In this document: in pieces, positions 24,260 to 32,107 of the stretch | Layout: each line of letters opens with the position of its first letter | Position numbering within the stretch: position 1 is the first letter of the stretch | DNA from: Thermoproteota archaeon | GTDB taxonomy: Archaea > Korarchaeota > Korarchaeia > Korarchaeales > Korarchaeaceae | Length of the DNA stretch: 33,708 nucleotides | Reading direction: 5' to 3' | Assembly: GCA_027491435.1 (NCBI GenBank) | Contig: JAOZFG010000009.1 | Span: forward strand, 1-33,708 | Position numbers and translations under genes: made by a program | The notes under the pieces: model-generated | What the model was told of the DNA's origin: nothing | Databases searched by the model: none | The model's input: the letters and a program-made list of their open reading frames with translations, nothing else

Positions 24260-24922
24260 TCGAACTCACCTCTCTACCATGTTACAATCAACTTCAAATC
24301 TTCTACACCAAATTAAGAGCTCTTAAAGTCTTATAACTTCCCTAAACAAAGTGTATAGGAAGACTGCATCCCCAACGTCCGTATCGGAGTTGAGATAAAG
24401 CTCATACACTATCTGGAGCTCTAGAGACGAGACCCTAACGACAGGTTCATCGTTTACAATGACCCTGAAACTATTGCTCATAGCGCGTCTATGGATGCCT
24501 GTCTTCGCCAGCCTTAGCTTCCACGCTAGGTACTATTATATCTCCACACATAAACCTCACATTATAGCCCTCCGCAAGGAGGCTTAAGAGGTAAAGGGGG
24601 TTCGACTTCTTTTACAGAAGCGTATTAACAGCTGGAAAGGCTTTACAGGTTCGGTCTCTACAACCCCTTTGTCACCTAGGGGGGTTGGAGCACTTGGCAG
24701 CCTGTAGCTGAAGATGCTCATGCTAGTGACAAAGTTAGCCTCAAGTTGACAGCGCCTATTGAGCTAATGTGCTAGCCACCAGAGGTTCTTCAAGGGCTTT
24801 GAAGCTGCTTAATACCTATTGTAACAGGAGCTAGCGTTGAAGGCGACTGGTTTACAGCCCGTCTTAACTATTCAACGTGGGCTGACTAGAAACTTTTTTC
24901 TTTAGCCCGTCGGTAAGGCAGG
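24260..24922. other. Spacer before the DUF554 gene, mostly decayed coding sequence
   Basis: Apart from the minus-strand remnant at 24323-24721, the stretch 24722-24922 holds another short protein-like minus reading (KPLKNLWWLAH, stop, then RRCQLEANF) and the repeat block 24726-24754. Close to the DUF554 start there is an A/T run (ACTTTTTTCTTTA, near 24892-24904) that may include its promoter. No RNA gene was seen. Confidence 0.4.
24323..24721 (-). pseudogene. Decayed nucleotidyltransferase-like gene with two frameshifts
   Basis: Three overlapping minus-strand frames chain into one protein-like reading. 24721-24584 begins MSIFSYRLPSAP and runs to FQLLIRFC. 24611-24492 contains NPLYLLSLLAEGYNVRFMCG. 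24532-24323 contains LAWKLRLAKTGIHRRAMSN and YELYLNSDTDVGDAVFLYTL and ends in TAA. The last segment resembles the C-terminal part of small archaeal nucleotidyltransferase/AbiEii-type proteins (SxxDxxDAxxLYxLF), a guess from pattern only. The frame is open further upstream (RRCQLEANFVTS) to a stop near 24770. Each shift is by one base. Confidence 0.5.
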
Positions 24923-25591
24923 ATGCTCGGAACCTTAATCAATGCCTTAACTGTCCTGCTAGGAAGCGCTGCTGGGCTGCTTGTTAGGAAGAAGGTGAAG
25001 ACTGGCTTCGTGTTCGATGTTGTAGGCTTATTCACTTTTTACTTAGGGGTAGACATGGCCCTCAAGACCTCTAACCCAGTTGGGCTCATATTGGGGCTGC
25101 TTTTAGGAACTGCCGTCGGGGAAAAGCTCTCTCTAGACACTAGAGTAAAGAACTGGGCTGAAAACCTAAGAAGGAAAGTTGGAGGTGACTCCCTGTTCGT
25201 TGAGGGCATGATGACAGCCTTCATAACCTTCTGCGTGGGCCCTATGACCGTAGTCGGGGCTTTAAAGGACGGGATGGGTGACCCTTCCATAATAATGGCG
25301 AAGGCCGTGATGGACGGCTTCACTTCAGCGGCCTACGCATCTGCGATGGGAATAGGGGTTCTGTTCTCAGTTATCCCCCTGCTGATCTTTCAGGGAGGTT
25401 TAGCTCTAGTGGGCTCTTTAATCGGCCTCTCCCTACCTGTTAGCGCTGTAGCTGATCTAACGGGTGCTGGGGGGGTTATCTTGCTGGGGCTGGCCTTGGA
25501 CCTACTCAAGGTTAAGGAAGTTAGGGTTACCAACATGCTGCCCTCCTTGATCACCGTGCCTCTAACCTCTGCCATCCTCGCGTTATGGTAA
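24923..25591 (+). CDS. DUF554 family membrane protein
   Basis: Integral membrane protein of 222 aa, the family's usual size, with about seven helices. Family signature stretches are present: the start MLGTLINALTVLLGSAAGLL, then GLFTFYLGVDMALKT, FCVGPMTVVGALKDGMGD and MDGFTSAAYASAMGIGVLFS. DUF554 (YdfK-like) proteins may be transporters, but no substrate is known. The ATG follows a short A/T-rich leader. The ClC gene starts 34 bases downstream, so the two may share a transcript. Confidence 0.92.
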   Translation: MLGTLINALTVLLGSAAGLLVRKKVKTGFVFDVVGLFTFYLGVDMALKTSNPVGLILGLLLGTAVGEKLSLDTRVKNWAENLRRKVGGDSLFVEGMMTAFITFCVGPMTVVGALKDGMGDPSIIMAKAVMDGFTSAAYASAMGIGVLFSVIPLLIFQGGLALVGSLIGLSLPVSAVADLTGAGGVILLGLALDLLKVKEVRVTNMLPSLITVPLTSAILALW

Positions 25592-25624
25592 TAAATTGTC
25601 ATCGCTTCCAATGATGGAATCTAA

Positions 25625-27370
25625 ATGATCGTCCCTGAGAGAAGGGAGGACAGGTGGAAGAAGCTTAAGAGAGTGGCTGGCAGGTACGGCAAGATAGAGG
25701 TCCTCTCCGTATTCGTGGGGCTGATCTCCGGGATCTCGGCGGTGGCCTTGGACGCTGCCATCTCCGAGTTCAGGGACTTTCTGGAGTACCTAGAGAGCAC
25801 CTTCACGTTGGGCCCTGTGGACGTTGGGCTCCTGCTGGCTCCGGCAGTAGGTGGGTTAGTGTCGGGGATAATAGTTTGGAGGATAGCTCCAGAGGTTAAG
25901 GGGCACGGGATTCCCAGCGTCCTGGAGGCGTTCCTGTTCAGGAGGGGGATCATAAGGCTCAGAGTGCCCGTAACTAGGATACTAGCCTCGGGAGCCCTGA
26001 TAGGAATGGGAGGGAGCGCCGGAAGGGAGGGACCTATTGGACAGGTGGGCGCGGGAGTTGGATCGGCTGTAGCGCAGTTGTTTAAACTCCCTGAGAGGGC
26101 TAGGAAAATACTGCTGATGTCAGGCCTCTCAGCGGGTATATCAGCGGCCTTCGACACACCGCTAGGCGGAGTACTGTTCGGGGTGGAAGTTATAACCGGA
26201 GCCATATATCCCCTGGAGCTCATACCTATATTCCTAGCTTCAATATCCGCAGTTTCCCTGTCCTGGACCCTTAGGGGAGAGGAACCCATAATTAAAGTTC
26301 CCAAGATGGGGATACCGACCACAGCGGAGGTTTTGGCCCTCCTGGCTCTGGGATCTGTGGTAGCGCTGGTGGCTAAGCTCTGGGTTGATTCCCTCTACTG
26401 GGCCGAGGACTCCTTCAACAAAGTTAAGTTGCCGACCTGGGTCAAACCAGCCATAGGCGGGTTAGGAACTGGAGCTATAGCCTTCTGGTCCTTGGGTTGG
26501 GGGATAATGGGGCCTGGCTTCGATGGGTTGAACAGGATAATAAACGACGAAGTTTACCTACTCTTCCTCCTGCTGTTGGCCTCCATGAAGATAGTTGCCA
26601 CCTCCCTATCTATAGGGTCAGGCGGATCTGGTGGCATTTTTACCCCTACCCTCTTCATAGGGGCTGCCGTAGGGTCTGCTTTTGGTCACCTTCTAAACCA
26701 CTTGAGCCCGGGGACGTTCCCCAGGCCTGAGCTCTTCGCAGTCGCCGGCATGGCCGCGCACTTCTCGGCGGCCGCTAGGGCGCCCCTGACTGCGGTCGTG
26801 CTGACGATGGAGTTGGGCAGGGATTACGCCTTGATACCCTCCCTACTAGCCGCATGCTCTACCTCTTACTTCCTCTCCCTCATATTGATGGATTACACGA
26901 TGTACACCAGGGAGCTTGAGGAGAAGGGCGAGAGGGTGCCAATAGCCGGGCTTGAGGTGCTTGATCACGTTAAGGTGGAGGAGATAATGGCCAGGGATGT
27001 GGTGACGGTTTCGCCAGAAGATACCCTGGATAAGGTGCACGACCTAATAATGAAGACCCACCATCAGGGCTTCCCTGTGGTGGAGGGTAAAGACCTCAGG
27101 GGCATGATAGCCTTCTCAGATATAATGATGGTGCACAGGAAGCTCTGGCCTAGGGTGAAGGTGAAGGACGTCATGAGGAAGAACGTCATAAAGGTTAGCC
27201 CGGATGAGACGGCTCATTCAGCTGCACTTAAAATGCTTAGATGTGACGTGGGGAGGCTTCCAGTAGTAAAGGACGGGAAGCTCGTTGGAATAGTGACTAG
27301 AAGTGACGTTCTGAGGGCCTATAGTAAGGCGGTACACCTCAAGGACTCCGAGGAGGCGGCTGAGCTCTAA
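25625..27370 (+). CDS. ClC-type chloride channel/antiporter with C-terminal CBS pair
   Basis: Protein of 581 aa: about 440 residues of ClC membrane domain, then two CBS domains (from about 455). Selectivity motifs are GHGIP (in KGHGIPSVL), GSAGREGPIGQ (133-137 GREGP, with E135 at the gating-glutamate position) and GSGGSGGIFTPTLFIGAAVG. The CBS repeats are VEEIMARDVVTVSPEDTLDK and VKDVMRKNVIKVSPDETAHS, each followed by the VGIVTRSDV-type end. CBS pairs usually bind adenine nucleotides and adjust transport. Whether it is a channel or a proton-coupled antiporter cannot be settled without aligning the inner proton glutamate. Confidence 0.94.
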   Translation: MIVPERREDRWKKLKRVAGRYGKIEVLSVFVGLISGISAVALDAAISEFRDFLEYLESTFTLGPVDVGLLLAPAVGGLVSGIIVWRIAPEVKGHGIPSVLEAFLFRRGIIRLRVPVTRILASGALIGMGGSAGREGPIGQVGAGVGSAVAQLFKLPERARKILLMSGLSAGISAAFDTPLGGVLFGVEVITGAIYPLELIPIFLASISAVSLSWTLRGEEPIIKVPKMGIPTTAEVLALLALGSVVALVAKLWVDSLYWAEDSFNKVKLPTWVKPAIGGLGTGAIAFWSLGWGIMGPGFDGLNRIINDEVYLLFLLLLASMKIVATSLSIGSGGSGGIFTPTLFIGAAVGSAFGHLLNHLSPGTFPRPELFAVAGMAAHFSAAARAPLTAVVLTMELGRDYALIPSLLAACSTSYFLSLILMDYTMYTRELEEKGERVPIAGLEVLDHVKVEEIMARDVVTVSPEDTLDKVHDLIMKTHHQGFPVVEGKDLRGMIAFSDIMMVHRKLWPRVKVKDVMRKNVIKVSPDETAHSAALKMLRCDVGRLPVVKDGKLVGIVTRSDVLRAYSKAVHLKDSEEAAEL

Positions 27371-27382
27371 CTTTATATATAC
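27371..27382 (+). promoter_or_regulatory. Box A of the Tat phosphoesterase gene
   Basis: CTTTATATATAC begins immediately after the ClC stop codon. Its centre predicts a start near 27402, 30 bases before ATG 27432. A CTCC...GGAG inverted repeat lies between the box and that start. Confidence 0.55.
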
Positions 27383-27431
27383 CTACCTCCACCTTACGGA
27401 GGGCGGGCGAATACGGGTAGGGACTTCACAT

Positions 27432-28253
27432 ATGAACACACCACACCTTCCCACCGATCCAACCGCCCGCCCCCCCATCACCAGGAGGGCATTTCTCAAA
27501 TCTCTCATGTTGGTTGGGCTCTCAACTCTGCCCATTTCAACCCATGACACCCTAAGCTTGGAAGTTAATCACGTTAAGATTAGGCTAAACCTAGGCCGGA
27601 GGCTGAGGATAGGAATAGTAACAGACGCTCACCTCCACACCTGGGGACCCTGGGAGAGCAGGCTCAAGTCCTTACTGGATTCGGTGGCTAAATCAGTTGA
27701 CTTGATGGTGGTTTTAGGGGACATGTACGACTCGGCCACCCCAGACCTCGACCTGTTACCTAAACTTCTCAGTTTGAAGGTCCCTTCAATGGGAGTTCTC
27801 GGTAACCACGAGATTTGGGCTGATAAGCAGGGCTTTCACAGTCTCTCCCATGGTCTAGAAGTTTATGAGGAGGCGGGGGTTACGGTACTGAGGAATGAGG
27901 TGGTGAGCTTTAAAGGGGTTAAAGTAGGTGGAGTAGGTTGGCTCTACTCCATAGATCCAAAATTAATAGACGAGTTAGGCGAGGTGGACGTGCTCCTATC
28001 GCATACCCCGGACATAGTTGCTTTCTCTCCAAGAGCTAAGCTGATCCTTTCGGGACACACCCATGGAGGACAGATATGCCTTCCCTTCGAGGTTCCTTTG
28101 TTCGTCCCGAGCAGGTTCGGCACCAAGTACTCCAAGGGACTTCATAGAGTAGGTCCCTCCCACCTGTACGTCAGTAAGGGGGTTGGGGAGAGCTACGTCC
28201 TTCCAATGAGGACTTTCTGTCGCAGGGAGCTAACCGTAATAGAGCTGAGTTAG
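27432..28253 (+). CDS. Tat-exported metallophosphoesterase (YkuE/calcineurin-like)
   Basis: Protein of 273 aa. The N-terminus carries a twin-arginine signal, TRRAFLKSLMLVGLSTLP (about 18-35), so it is exported folded. The enzyme domain has the dimetal motifs in order: DAHLH, VLGDMYD, LGNHEIW, LLSHTPD and SGHTHGGQ. This set and the late PLFVPSRFGTKYSKG match YkuE-type phosphodiesterases, some of which act on lipids such as UDP-diacylglucosamine. The likely place of action is the outer face of the membrane. It has its own promoter. Substrate unknown. Confidence 0.92.
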   Translation: MNTPHLPTDPTARPPITRRAFLKSLMLVGLSTLPISTHDTLSLEVNHVKIRLNLGRRLRIGIVTDAHLHTWGPWESRLKSLLDSVAKSVDLMVVLGDMYDSATPDLDLLPKLLSLKVPSMGVLGNHEIWADKQGFHSLSHGLEVYEEAGVTVLRNEVVSFKGVKVGGVGWLYSIDPKLIDELGEVDVLLSHTPDIVAFSPRAKLILSGHTHGGQICLPFEVPLFVPSRFGTKYSKGLHRVGPSHLYVSKGVGESYVLPMRTFCRRELTVIELS

Positions 28254-28284
28254 TTTTTAAGTTGAAACTTCCTTTGAGGGGTGG

Positions 28285-28770
28285 ATGACCATTGGCAGGT
28301 TTCAAGTGATGGCCCTGCTACAGGCGGCCAGGTACTACCTGTTGAAGGGGGATCTGGAGAGGGCTAAATCGTTCGGTTTAAACAGGGCCATATTTTATGC
28401 CTGGGCCAAAAGGACCGGTGGTAGGAGGCATAGGTCAGCGGGAGCTAGCCACTACTCTAGGGTGCCCTCTAAAAGCGAGAGGGTTGAAAGTCTGGGGGAT
28501 GAGAGGGCGTACGTGTCGCCAACAGGCCTCTTCGTGATAGGAGATCAGGTGCAGAGGCCTCAAGACTACGACAGGCAGGTTGTCAGGAGGATAGAAAAGT
28601 ACGTTCCATATGAGGTGGCTTGGGAGGCCGCCCTGAAGTACTTGTCAACCTTCCCCAAGTCCGTGCTGCTCAGTCAGAGGGAGTTTTATGAGAAGGTGTA
28701 CAAACCGGTTAGGGACAACTTCGAAGAGGTGATAAGGAGGTACTCCAGGCAATCGAGCCTCCCTAGTTAA
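28285..28770 (+). CDS. Conserved archaeal protein of unknown function
   Basis: Soluble protein of 161 aa starting at ATG 28285 behind a GAGGGGTGG site. The N-terminal 50 residues are helical with many Ala and Lys/Arg (LQAARYYLLKGDLERAKSFGLNRAIFYAWAKR). A basic loop follows (GGRRHRSAG), then a strand pair around AYVSPTGLFVIGDQVQRPQDY, then two charged helices. It contains no Cys and no membrane segment. The basic character suggests nucleic-acid or ribosome binding, which is inference. I do not recognise a named family. It precedes the ATP-cone gene by 39 bases on the same strand. Confidence 0.75.
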   Translation: MTIGRFQVMALLQAARYYLLKGDLERAKSFGLNRAIFYAWAKRTGGRRHRSAGASHYSRVPSKSERVESLGDERAYVSPTGLFVIGDQVQRPQDYDRQVVRRIEKYVPYEVAWEAALKYLSTFPKSVLLSQREFYEKVYKPVRDNFEEVIRRYSRQSSLPS

Positions 28771-28809
28771 AGAATTTATTATGTACGGGTACCAGCTCAG
28801 GGGGTCGCT

Positions 28810-29061
28810 ATGAAGGTTAGGAAGAGGGACGGAAGTGAGGAGGACTTCAACCCGGTTAAGATAGTGGCTGCAGTAGTTAGGGCTGGAGCTAGCGTGGAGT
28901 TGGCTGATAAGATCTCCAAGGAGGTAGAGGAGAAGTTCAAGGGGGTTGAAACTGTTAACAGCTCTGAGATAAGGGAGTTCGTGCTAACCAGGTTGAAGGA
29001 GAGTGAGCCTTCAGCCTATGAGAGCTGGCTTAGGTACGATAAAAATGTCAAGGGGATCTGA
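28810..29061 (+). CDS. Free-standing ATP-cone domain protein
   Basis: Protein of 83 aa made almost entirely of one ATP-cone. It starts VRKRDGSEEDFNPVKIVAAV, continues with a helix pair and the SSEIREFVLTRL segment, and ends YESWLRYDK. ATP-cones normally form the nucleotide-sensing part of ribonucleotide reductases or NrdR; here there is no other domain. It could be a nucleotide sensor acting in trans. ATG 28810 is preceded by GGGGTCGCT. Its stop overlaps the ATG of the phosphatase gene by one base (TGATG), so they are translated together. Confidence 0.88.
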   Translation: MKVRKRDGSEEDFNPVKIVAAVVRAGASVELADKISKEVEEKFKGVETVNSSEIREFVLTRLKESEPSAYESWLRYDKNVKGI

Positions 29062-29828
29062 TGCTAGATGATCTGGTAAAGCTCGCCCTTCGGATCAGGG
29101 AGAAGGCCTTATCCTATGTAGGGATGGACTCTGAGGAGGAGAGACGGAGCTTCGGGGGGGACACTGTAAGGGCTGTCGACGAAGCTGCTGAAGAGGTCCT
29201 GAGCTCCTGGGTTAGAGGGGGTAAGAGGCCCACCGTAATAAGCGAGGAATCTGGGGTCTTGAAGGGGGAGCTTCCGGGCTTCATCATAGTGGATCCTGTA
29301 GATGGAAGCGTCAACGCGGATAGGGGCATACCTTTCGCGTCGGTTTCAATAGCCTACACGTTGGATGGCAGGCTCTCGGGGATGAAATATGGGGTCATCT
29401 TAGACATCTTCAGCGGAGACCTTTACGTGGCTGAGGAAGGGGGCGCTAGGTATAACGGAAAGAGAATCAGGGTAAGGAGATTTAGAGGAACCCCTCTTAT
29501 ATACTCCCCCTGCGAAGGAAGATTTGTAAGCATAAAAGAGCTACTTAAGGTTAACAAAGTGGCTAGAAGAGATTTCGGCTCGGTGGCCTTGGGGCTGGCC
29601 CTCGTGTCTAGAGGAGTCATGGATGGAGTAATTGACCTAAGGGGCGAGTTGAGGGGGGTGGACATAGCTGCAGGCCTTTACATGGTTAAGAAGGCAGGAG
29701 GTAGGGTGGCCATGAACTCAGATGAACTAGTTAAGCGGGCCTTTGACAGGTCCATATCTTTAGTGGCGTTATCTCCAGAGATATTCAGCAGGTTGGACCT
29801 GAGAAGCCTAGGTCTAAATGAAGTTTAA
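29061..29828 (+). CDS. Inositol monophosphatase/fructose-1,6-bisphosphatase family phosphatase
   Basis: Enzyme of 255 aa. The metal-site motifs are SEESG (61-65), DPVDGS (78-83) and, near residue 205, VDIAAGLYMVKKAGG. The early GGDTVRAVDEAAEEVL is the usual start of the fold. In archaea these proteins hydrolyse inositol-1-phosphate, fructose-1,6-bisphosphate or NADP. The canonical WDxAAG is VDIAAG here, losing the Trp but keeping the Asp ligand. Translationally coupled to the ATP-cone gene, which raises the idea that it is adenine-nucleotide controlled. Confidence 0.9.
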   Translation: MLDDLVKLALRIREKALSYVGMDSEEERRSFGGDTVRAVDEAAEEVLSSWVRGGKRPTVISEESGVLKGELPGFIIVDPVDGSVNADRGIPFASVSIAYTLDGRLSGMKYGVILDIFSGDLYVAEEGGARYNGKRIRVRRFRGTPLIYSPCEGRFVSIKELLKVNKVARRDFGSVALGLALVSRGVMDGVIDLRGELRGVDIAAGLYMVKKAGGRVAMNSDELVKRAFDRSISLVALSPEIFSRLDLRSLGLNEV

Positions 29829-29840
29829 ACAGAGAGTTTA

Positions 29841-29913
29841 AGCCCCGGGGGGGCTTCGAACCCCCGACCTGCCGCTTACAAGGCGGCCGCTCTGCCAGCT
29901 GAGCTACCGGGGC
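29841..29913 (-). tRNA. tRNA-Thr (anticodon TGT)
   Basis: A complete 73-base cloverleaf without intron on the minus strand. The 7-bp acceptor is GCCCCGG with CCGGGGC, the D stem GCTC/GAGC and the anticodon stem GCCGC/GCGGC with loop CTTGTAA. The T arm is GGGGG-TTCGAAG-CCCCC. The anticodon TGT reads ACA. Discriminator base 73 is U, as expected for archaeal threonine tRNAs. CCA is not encoded. Confidence 0.96.
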
Positions 29914-30260
29914 CAGCTATCCTAGAAGTCTACAAAAATAAATGTTACTAAAGGTGTAGGCATGGGGCCCTTGAGACAGGATTAGACTTGGCAGCCTACA
30001 GATATTATCATTATGTCTCTGGCCCCTATTCAAAGATAAATACTATAAAGTTTCCATATATCCCCGATTAACGCTAAATATTAAAGGATCATGTCAACTT
30101 TAATGGCGTCACTAAAGCTTGTAGTTATATTAAGCTGAGAGCTTTCTAGAACTTAAGATATGGGCGCGATGTTAGCAACTAGACCTGTTCAGCGGGAAGG
30201 AGAGCGCTTGACTTCAATTTTTAAATGAGTAGAGTGGAGATTCCATGGGGTCATGGCTCT
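29914..30260. other. Spacer between tRNA-Thr and the next gene
   Basis: It contains the tRNA box A and, on the minus strand near 29987-30001, the word ctgtaggctgccaagt. Twelve of its bases also occur in the decayed gene at 24.7 kb. The plus-strand words near 30092-30115 resemble other spacer blocks only loosely. Close to the end, ATTTTTAAATG (30215-30225) is a good box A for the gene starting at 30261. No protein or RNA gene can be supported. Confidence 0.4.
29934..29943 (-). promoter_or_regulatory. Box A of tRNA-Thr
   Basis: The minus strand reads ATTTATTTTT, centred about 25 bases before the first base of the mature tRNA, the normal place for an archaeal tRNA promoter. Confidence 0.6.
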
Positions 30261-30704
30261 ATGGAAAGAGAGGAAGTCCTGATTAAGTTAATCAGCGCTT
30301 TAGAGAAGACTCTATGGAAGGTTTTAGGGGATAAAGCAATAGTCACAGCCTCTGTAATAGGAGAGAGCTTCTATGATTCCTTGGTCAAAAAGGGCTTAAT
30401 GGAGATGGAAGAGGGGCCTGCCTTAGAGGTTATCTCTAAGTTCCTCACAGAAGACCTAAAAGTAGCTGAGTCTGTATCGATAAGAAGGGATGGAAAGGAA
30501 ATAAACATGGAGGTTAAGGGGTGTATCCTACTGAAGGCTGAAGAAGAGCTTATCAAGGAGGGAGTGAAGCCCTTCATTTGTCCCTTTATGAACCTAACTG
30601 CCTACGTCATGAGGAAGAGGGACAAAACCCTCACAAGAATTAAAGATATAGACGTAAATCTCGATCAAAGAGTCTGCCATCTTAAGTTTGAAGAGTTTTC
30701 TTGA
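30261..30704 (+). CDS. Cys-containing soluble protein, possibly V4R-like
   Basis: Protein of 147 aa from ATG 30261. An ATG at 30225 would add 12 residues (SRVEIPWGHG) but overlaps the box A TTTTTAAAT, so the shorter, nearly leaderless start is preferred. The N-terminal half is helical (EEVLIKLISALEKTLWKVLG). The C-terminal half has GCILLKAEEELIKEG, then FICPF, then DQRVCHLKFEEF. Three Cys in this order are reminiscent of V4R/hydrocarbon-binding or metal-sensing domains, but the match is weak. It converges on the protoglobin-like gene, overlapping by 23 bases. Confidence 0.65.
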   Translation: MEREEVLIKLISALEKTLWKVLGDKAIVTASVIGESFYDSLVKKGLMEMEEGPALEVISKFLTEDLKVAESVSIRRDGKEINMEVKGCILLKAEEELIKEGVKPFICPFMNLTAYVMRKRDKTLTRIKDIDVNLDQRVCHLKFEEFS

Positions 30705-31248
30705 GCTCTATCTTAACTAATTTCTTTATAAGAGTCCTAGGAACCCCCTTACTTATGCTCAGCCCTTCTATGGTGGATTCGTGATAAGCGTTGGCTAAGG
30801 TAGCCATTATCCACCACATTACCTTGTTGAGGGACGTGAATAGGTCTTCCTGGGATATCCTCTTCTGATATTCAATTAATATAAGGCCGACCGTTGGCAT
30901 GAGCATCCATAGGGGAGTGCCTAGTTTTAGGTGAATTGCTCCTGACCTAAGTATGGCCTTCAAGGAGGACTCAAAATCGAAGATCATACCTATTATCATG
31001 CCCATGTACCTAGGCAAGGCCTCCTCTGGGACCACAGAAGTTACTGCCTCCCTGAACCTGTCATTAGATAAGAGGGCCCTTGAAACCTCCCTTGAGACTT
31101 CATCCTTGTAAGCTTTTATTAGCTCCTCAGCTTCTTTCACCCTCTTAAGGTCATCATCGCTTATTCCGAGTATTTCCTTATAAAGTAATGCTTGTTCATA
31201 TAAGAATTGTTTAAAGGATTTATTATTAACCCCGGAACTTGATGACAT
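30682..31248 (-). CDS. Protoglobin-like haem protein
   Basis: All-helical protein of 188 aa, close to the length of archaeal protoglobins. The N-terminal helices FLYEQALLYKEILGISDDDL and the segment ELIKAYKDEVSREVSRALL follow the globin-sensor plan. The proximal-His region AIHLKLGTPLWMLMPTVGLI (H106) matches the VHxRIGLPxxW pattern of protoglobins and HemAT-type globins. No signalling domain is attached, so it would bind O2, CO or NO alone, or act in trans. The transcript is probably leaderless: a box A shared with the divergent transporter lies about 25 bases before ATG 31248, with a palindrome between. Other four-helix families cannot be excluded. Confidence 0.65.
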   Translation of the reverse strand: MSSSSGVNNKSFKQFLYEQALLYKEILGISDDDLKRVKEAEELIKAYKDEVSREVSRALLSNDRFREAVTSVVPEEALPRYMGMIIGMIFDFESSLKAILRSGAIHLKLGTPLWMLMPTVGLILIEYQKRISQEDLFTSLNKVMWWIMATLANAYHESTIEGLSISKGVPRTLIKKLVKIELKKTLQT

Positions 31249-31252
31249 ATCA

Positions 31253-31278
31253 TTGTGTCACAAATAATACTTAAAAAG
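31253..31278. promoter_or_regulatory. Shared bidirectional box A and palindromic operator candidate
   Basis: The 49-base gap between the protoglobin-like gene and the EamA gene holds one A/T box near 31268-31278. It reads CTTAAAAAG on plus and CTTTTTAAG on minus, about 25 bases from each start codon. Both transcripts would be leaderless. Between box and protoglobin start is the palindrome TTGTGTCACAA (31253-31263). Confidence 0.5.
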
Positions 31279-31297
31279 ATTTCTGGATTAAGGAGTT

Positions 31298-32107
31298 ATG
31301 TCCATGAGTGGTAAGGTTTACCTAGGGTTGGCCGCTTTCCTCTGGGGAACTCTAGGCCTAGCTGCAAGCATAGCCATGAGAGAGGGCATGAGCCCTGAGT
31401 CCATAAGTTTCTTCAGGGCTTTCATAGGTTCGTTAGTCGGGATCCCGTTGGTGGGCAAGAAGTTCTTAGATAGAAAGCTTATCCTGTTGGGATTGGCGTT
31501 TACCGGGCCTCTCTACCTGAGCTACGTCTACAGCGTCAGGTACTCTGGGATAGGGGTGGCCGCTGCCCTACTCTACTTGGCCCCTTCGATAGTAGTGCTG
31601 CTCTCCCCCAAGCTCTTGGGGGAGAGGATAACTCCTAGGAAGGGGCTGGCCGTATCCCTAGCCACTATAGGGGCGGTGATCACCCAAGTGAGGGGAGGGG
31701 AGTTCAGTCCCAACCCTGTTGGAATTGCCTTCGGCCTTATTACCGCCTTCTCCTATGCTGGAATAATAATGTACGTCAGAAAGTTAGTTTCCACGGGCTA
31801 TGAGCCCATACACGTGGGGATAGCCCCTCAGCTATGGGCCTCCCTCGAGCTACTTCCTTTCTCGTTCAGGGGGGAGATCACCCTAGCTGGGTTAGGAGCC
31901 GTCCTTTACTTGGGAGTCTTCACAGCAGCCTTAGCTTACGTCCTTCAAGCTAAAGGGCTGGAGTTAATGGATGCAGGAAGCGCCAGCGTGATGTCCACCT
32001 TGGAGCCCCTTGTAGCTCTCATTATAGGGCTGTTGATCGGGGAGGACGTGGGACTAGGGGGGATTCTGGGATCCCTCATGATAATATTGGCGTCAGCTAT
32101 CATTTAG
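31298..32107 (+). CDS. EamA/DMT-family metabolite exporter
   Basis: Integral membrane protein of 269 aa with ten predicted helices in two EamA repeats. The first repeat opens LAAFLWGTLGLAASIAMREG and contains SFFRAFIGSLVGIPL; the second contains AGIIMYVRKLVSTGYEP and ends near GSASVMSTLEPLVALIIGLLIGED, the usual close. DMT carriers move amino acids, sugars or other metabolites; the substrate is unknown. It is slightly shorter than typical (about 290-300 aa). ATG 31298 and ATG 31304 are both possible; the box A spacing favours the first. Its end overlaps the convergent threonine-synthase-like gene by 15 bases. Confidence 0.9.
   Translation: MSMSGKVYLGLAAFLWGTLGLAASIAMREGMSPESISFFRAFIGSLVGIPLVGKKFLDRKLILLGLAFTGPLYLSYVYSVRYSGIGVAAALLYLAPSIVVLLSPKLLGERITPRKGLAVSLATIGAVITQVRGGEFSPNPVGIAFGLITAFSYAGIIMYVRKLVSTGYEPIHVGIAPQLWASLELLPFSFRGEITLAGLGAVLYLGVFTAALAYVLQAKGLELMDAGSASVMSTLEPLVALIIGLLIGEDVGLGGILGSLMIILASAII

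Noticed and set aside
25621-26322. Open frame of 233 codons on the minus strand opposite the ClC gene
   Set aside because: It is a mirror of the ClC codon pattern: Ser/Pro/Thr-rich, no domain, no ribosome site, and the plus-strand gene is certain.
30088-30140. Plus-strand TGTCAACTT...GTCACTA as a fourth copy of the spacer block
   Set aside because: Matches are short, the spacing differs, and the orientation is opposite; chance is the simpler reading.
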